Of a DNA stretch of 64,000 bases, positions 61,939 through 64,000 are shown in pieces. This DNA comes from Xiphydria camelus. Its lineage: Eukaryota > Arthropoda > Insecta > Hymenoptera > Xiphydriidae. The position numbers and the translations under genes were made by a program. The DNA is taken from positions 9,241,647 through 9,305,646 of the forward strand of contig OY783197.1 in assembly GCA_963678675.1 (NCBI GenBank), given 5' to 3'. Under the pieces are notes generated by a model that saw only the letters and a program-made list of their open reading frames with translations, did not search any database and was not told the DNA's origin. Position 1 is the stretch's first letter, and the number at the start of each line of letters is the position of its first letter.

Positions 61939-63302
61939 ATAGTGAAGTAAAGAAATTAATTATTTATAGACAAGTAGAAAAGTTTATTTCTTTCGGATTC
62001 ATTCCAATTAACGAAAATTTCCTTTGTGAAACCGTGAGGACGAAAGGAAAATAACTATCTGACGAGAATCATGTGAGAAATGTTGTTGAAATACAACGAC
62101 CCGGCGAATGCTCCATAATTATAGGTAGAGTGCTGCCGCAAACAAGGATCAACGAATCAAAATATAAAGTAGATTTAAAAGTATGCCACATACTTCTTTT
62201 TTTTTTAGCTAGATTTACTCTCGCTAGAGCTATCCGACACTTAACTCACAAGTGGACACAGCATTGAGAGCAATCTAACGAGAGTTAAGCTATAGATACA
62301 CATGCTACTAAAAAAGCATGCTTATGAGCATGCTTAAAAGAAGCATGCTCTTTTAACTGCTACACTTGCTTGATATAAGCATGCTACTTTTAAGCGTGCT
62401 TCTAAATAAGCATGCTTGAAGCAAGCACTCGAATACACATGCTATTTACTAGGAGGCTGTCTGTAGCAGGCAGGCTGTAATTCGTGAAAAACTGAAACTG
62501 GCGAATAGGTATTTGTTATCGCGCTCAAAGATAAAAGAGGAAATATAATGTCTTATGTATGTCACATTCTGAGAAACAGTGATTAATTTTTCATCACGGT
62601 CAAATTTGGAAGTAAAATTCCTTGATTCTGTTTCTGATTTTCTAGAAGTTTGTCAGTTTAGCGATTATTTCGTTGGCTCGATCAAAGTTACTTCATATAC
62701 TGAGAAAAGAGTTTATTTGCAGTTAATAAATGTATAATTGATTACGGCGGAAAAAATATTTTGTTAGGCCAAGTAAATATAATATTAATTATTACAATGT
62801 CTCTCATTCAAACAAAAATATAGTAATAGCTAATGAATATTTACTTGGCCCAAAGAAACATTTCTTTCGCCATAATCAAGTAACTCTGAGGGAAGAGGTC
62901 TAGTTAAATACAAACCTAAAGACAAAAATGTATTTGAGATAAAGAGACATTTATTTACATCGAAGAAAAGTCTATTTACATTAAATTAATATTTTGCATA
63001 TCTTTTTAATCGAGTACGAACGTAGTCGAACATTTATCTAATTCAAATAGAGTCTTATTCAATGAGAATAAATTCCTTTTCATCTCAAATAAATTTTGTA
63101 TTATGTTCAACTAGACGCGACGGATACACCTGCTACTAGGAGCACTTCCTCGAAAAAAGCATGCTTGCGTGCTCGAAACTAGCATGTGTATCTGGACCTT
63201 TAGTCTAGAATCTCGGTTGAGAAAAAGAAGTCTAGCTAGATTGCAGTGGACACACGATAAAAATTTGCTGCCAGAGAGATTTCAGTCTATTAGACCGGCT
63301 AA
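61939..63302. repeat. AT-rich repeat region with AGCATGCT clusters
   Basis: No gene. AAGCATGCTT-type palindromes recur about eight times between 62290 and 62450 and again at 63155-63190; GATACACATGCTA at 62293 is inverted near 63192 and may be the end of a 900-bp element. A second inverted pair with GGCCAAGTAAATAT lies at 62736-62880. Confidence 0.45.
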
Positions 63303-63543
63303 GGGCCAGTTTTACCAACACGGTATAAACGCCGTATAGCGCTATACTGAGAATAACCAGTACGCAAGCGTTTTACCACGATGGTATAAGTCTGGAATAG
63401 GATAAACTTTGGAATAAATGCAGGGATAGCTTATCCGGCAGTTTCAGCGCTGGATAAACTAGCTATCCTCGGTATAACCTAACTTTTTGTTTGCGTCTTT
63501 ATTCTTCCGTGACAGAATCATAATAATTGTTATTGGTTGTGAA

Positions 63544-63638
63544 ATGGAGTTGATTGATGTGCCAGTTTTCGAATCATCATCTGATGATGAAATTGACGTC
63601 TTACAAAGAATGATAAATCGTAGGAAAATACGTGCCCG
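63544..63638 (+). CDS. Harbinger transposase exon 1
   Basis: Encodes MELIDVPVFESSSDDEIDVL and RRKIRAR, ending CG|GTAAGT. Matches the decayed exon at 28042-28136 with an open frame. The rest would lie beyond the next insertion. Confidence 0.6.
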
Positions 63639-63660
63639 GTAAGTAAATAAAGGATACCTA

Positions 63661-64000
63661 GGGCCGGTTCTTTATTCGCCAACTGCCTGTTAGTCAATTT
63701 AACATCTCTGTTAAAGTTAAAGCTAAGTTCTCCCTCCACGTAACAAATTTGGAGGGGAAATCGTTTCCCCTTGAGTGCTTTCTGTGGCAAATGGCTGAAA
63801 AACCAGCGCTGTCATAATGTTGAATCAGGGAAGGTATGTAAAAATAATTCTTTTTGATTATGTTAAAATTTTCCTACACAAGTGTATAAATTGTTGATAA
63901 CATCCACTAATTATGAATCATAGCATACATCATTCAATTAAAAAGTGAAAACTGTGGCTCTATACTTTAGTTTTTATCATTAAGTCAATAATACAATGGT
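63661..64000. mobile_element. Start of another nested element, GGGCCGGTTCTTTATTCG
   Basis: The sequence departs from related copies exactly after GGATACCTA and begins GGGCCGGTTC, with CTA as the expected target duplication. The far end is outside the window. Confidence 0.5.

Larger units (their letters stand above)
63303..64000 (+). mobile_element. Harbinger copy, truncated by the window edge
   Basis: Starts GGGCCAGTTTTACCAACACG after TAA (63300-63302). It has the same leader as the palindromic derivative at 21362-32627 and provides its uninterrupted reference. The right end lies outside. Confidence 0.7.

Overview
The window is AT-rich eukaryotic DNA, almost certainly from an insect (Hymenoptera is my guess, not proven). 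It holds one clearly recognisable host gene, Cbp80/NCBP1 (nuclear cap-binding protein, 80 kDa subunit), in 11 exons on the + strand from 33235 to 61281. Joined by consensus GT/AG sites the exons give an uninterrupted frame of 794 codons plus stop. A 35-codon open stretch behind a good splice acceptor (32842-32946) may be the last exon of an unidentified upstream gene. Nearly everything else is transposable elements, many nested inside one another, and several are dated by 'empty sites' visible elsewhere in the window.

Left third (about 250-21150): a palindromic element carrying two inverted copies of a THAP-domain gene (16196-17084 and 17193-17831) is split by two adjacent elements with AGGTTTGTTCC termini (321-3729 and 3733-16109). 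The second of these holds a solo LTR with a MITE inside it (3836-4588), a Ty3/gypsy element of CsRn1 type (4593-9841, minus strand, broken by two stops and a MITE) and a complete two-gene PIF/Harbinger transposon (9863-14436: spliced DDE transposase plus Myb/SANT-MADF-like accessory gene, with a Helitron in an intron and a MITE supplying the accessory protein's C-terminus). Between 17990 and 21150 lie small palindromic MITEs with TTA, TAT, TA or TTAA target duplications.

Middle (21362-32627): an 11.3 kb palindromic Harbinger derivative. Its left arm holds an intact, apparently very young Mag-type gypsy element (22539-27041, identical LTRs, one 1331-aa gag-pol frame). Its centre holds a third AGGTTTGTTCC element (28428-30219).

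Right half: the Cbp80 introns are inflated by insertions. Intron 2 (8.8 kb) has a Tc1/mariner-like element split by a young internally deleted Copia element (38363-42812, identical LTRs, protease lost) and a perfect 39-bp hairpin. Intron 3 has an antisense open frame with a single stop. Intron 6 (8.4 kb) has a three-layer nest: a piggyBac-type MITE (TTAA) holds a mariner-type MITE (TA), which holds a 5.7 kb Harbinger-type palindrome (TTA) with inverted copies of a MADF exon. The right edge has a further Harbinger start (63303 onward).

The most unusual theme is the density of multi-kilobase near-perfect palindromes that carry inverted duplicates of DNA-binding-domain exons (THAP, MADF) or transposase pieces and generate 3-bp target duplications. 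Transcribed, they would form long hairpin RNAs; one sits in an intron of the cap-binding-complex gene itself.
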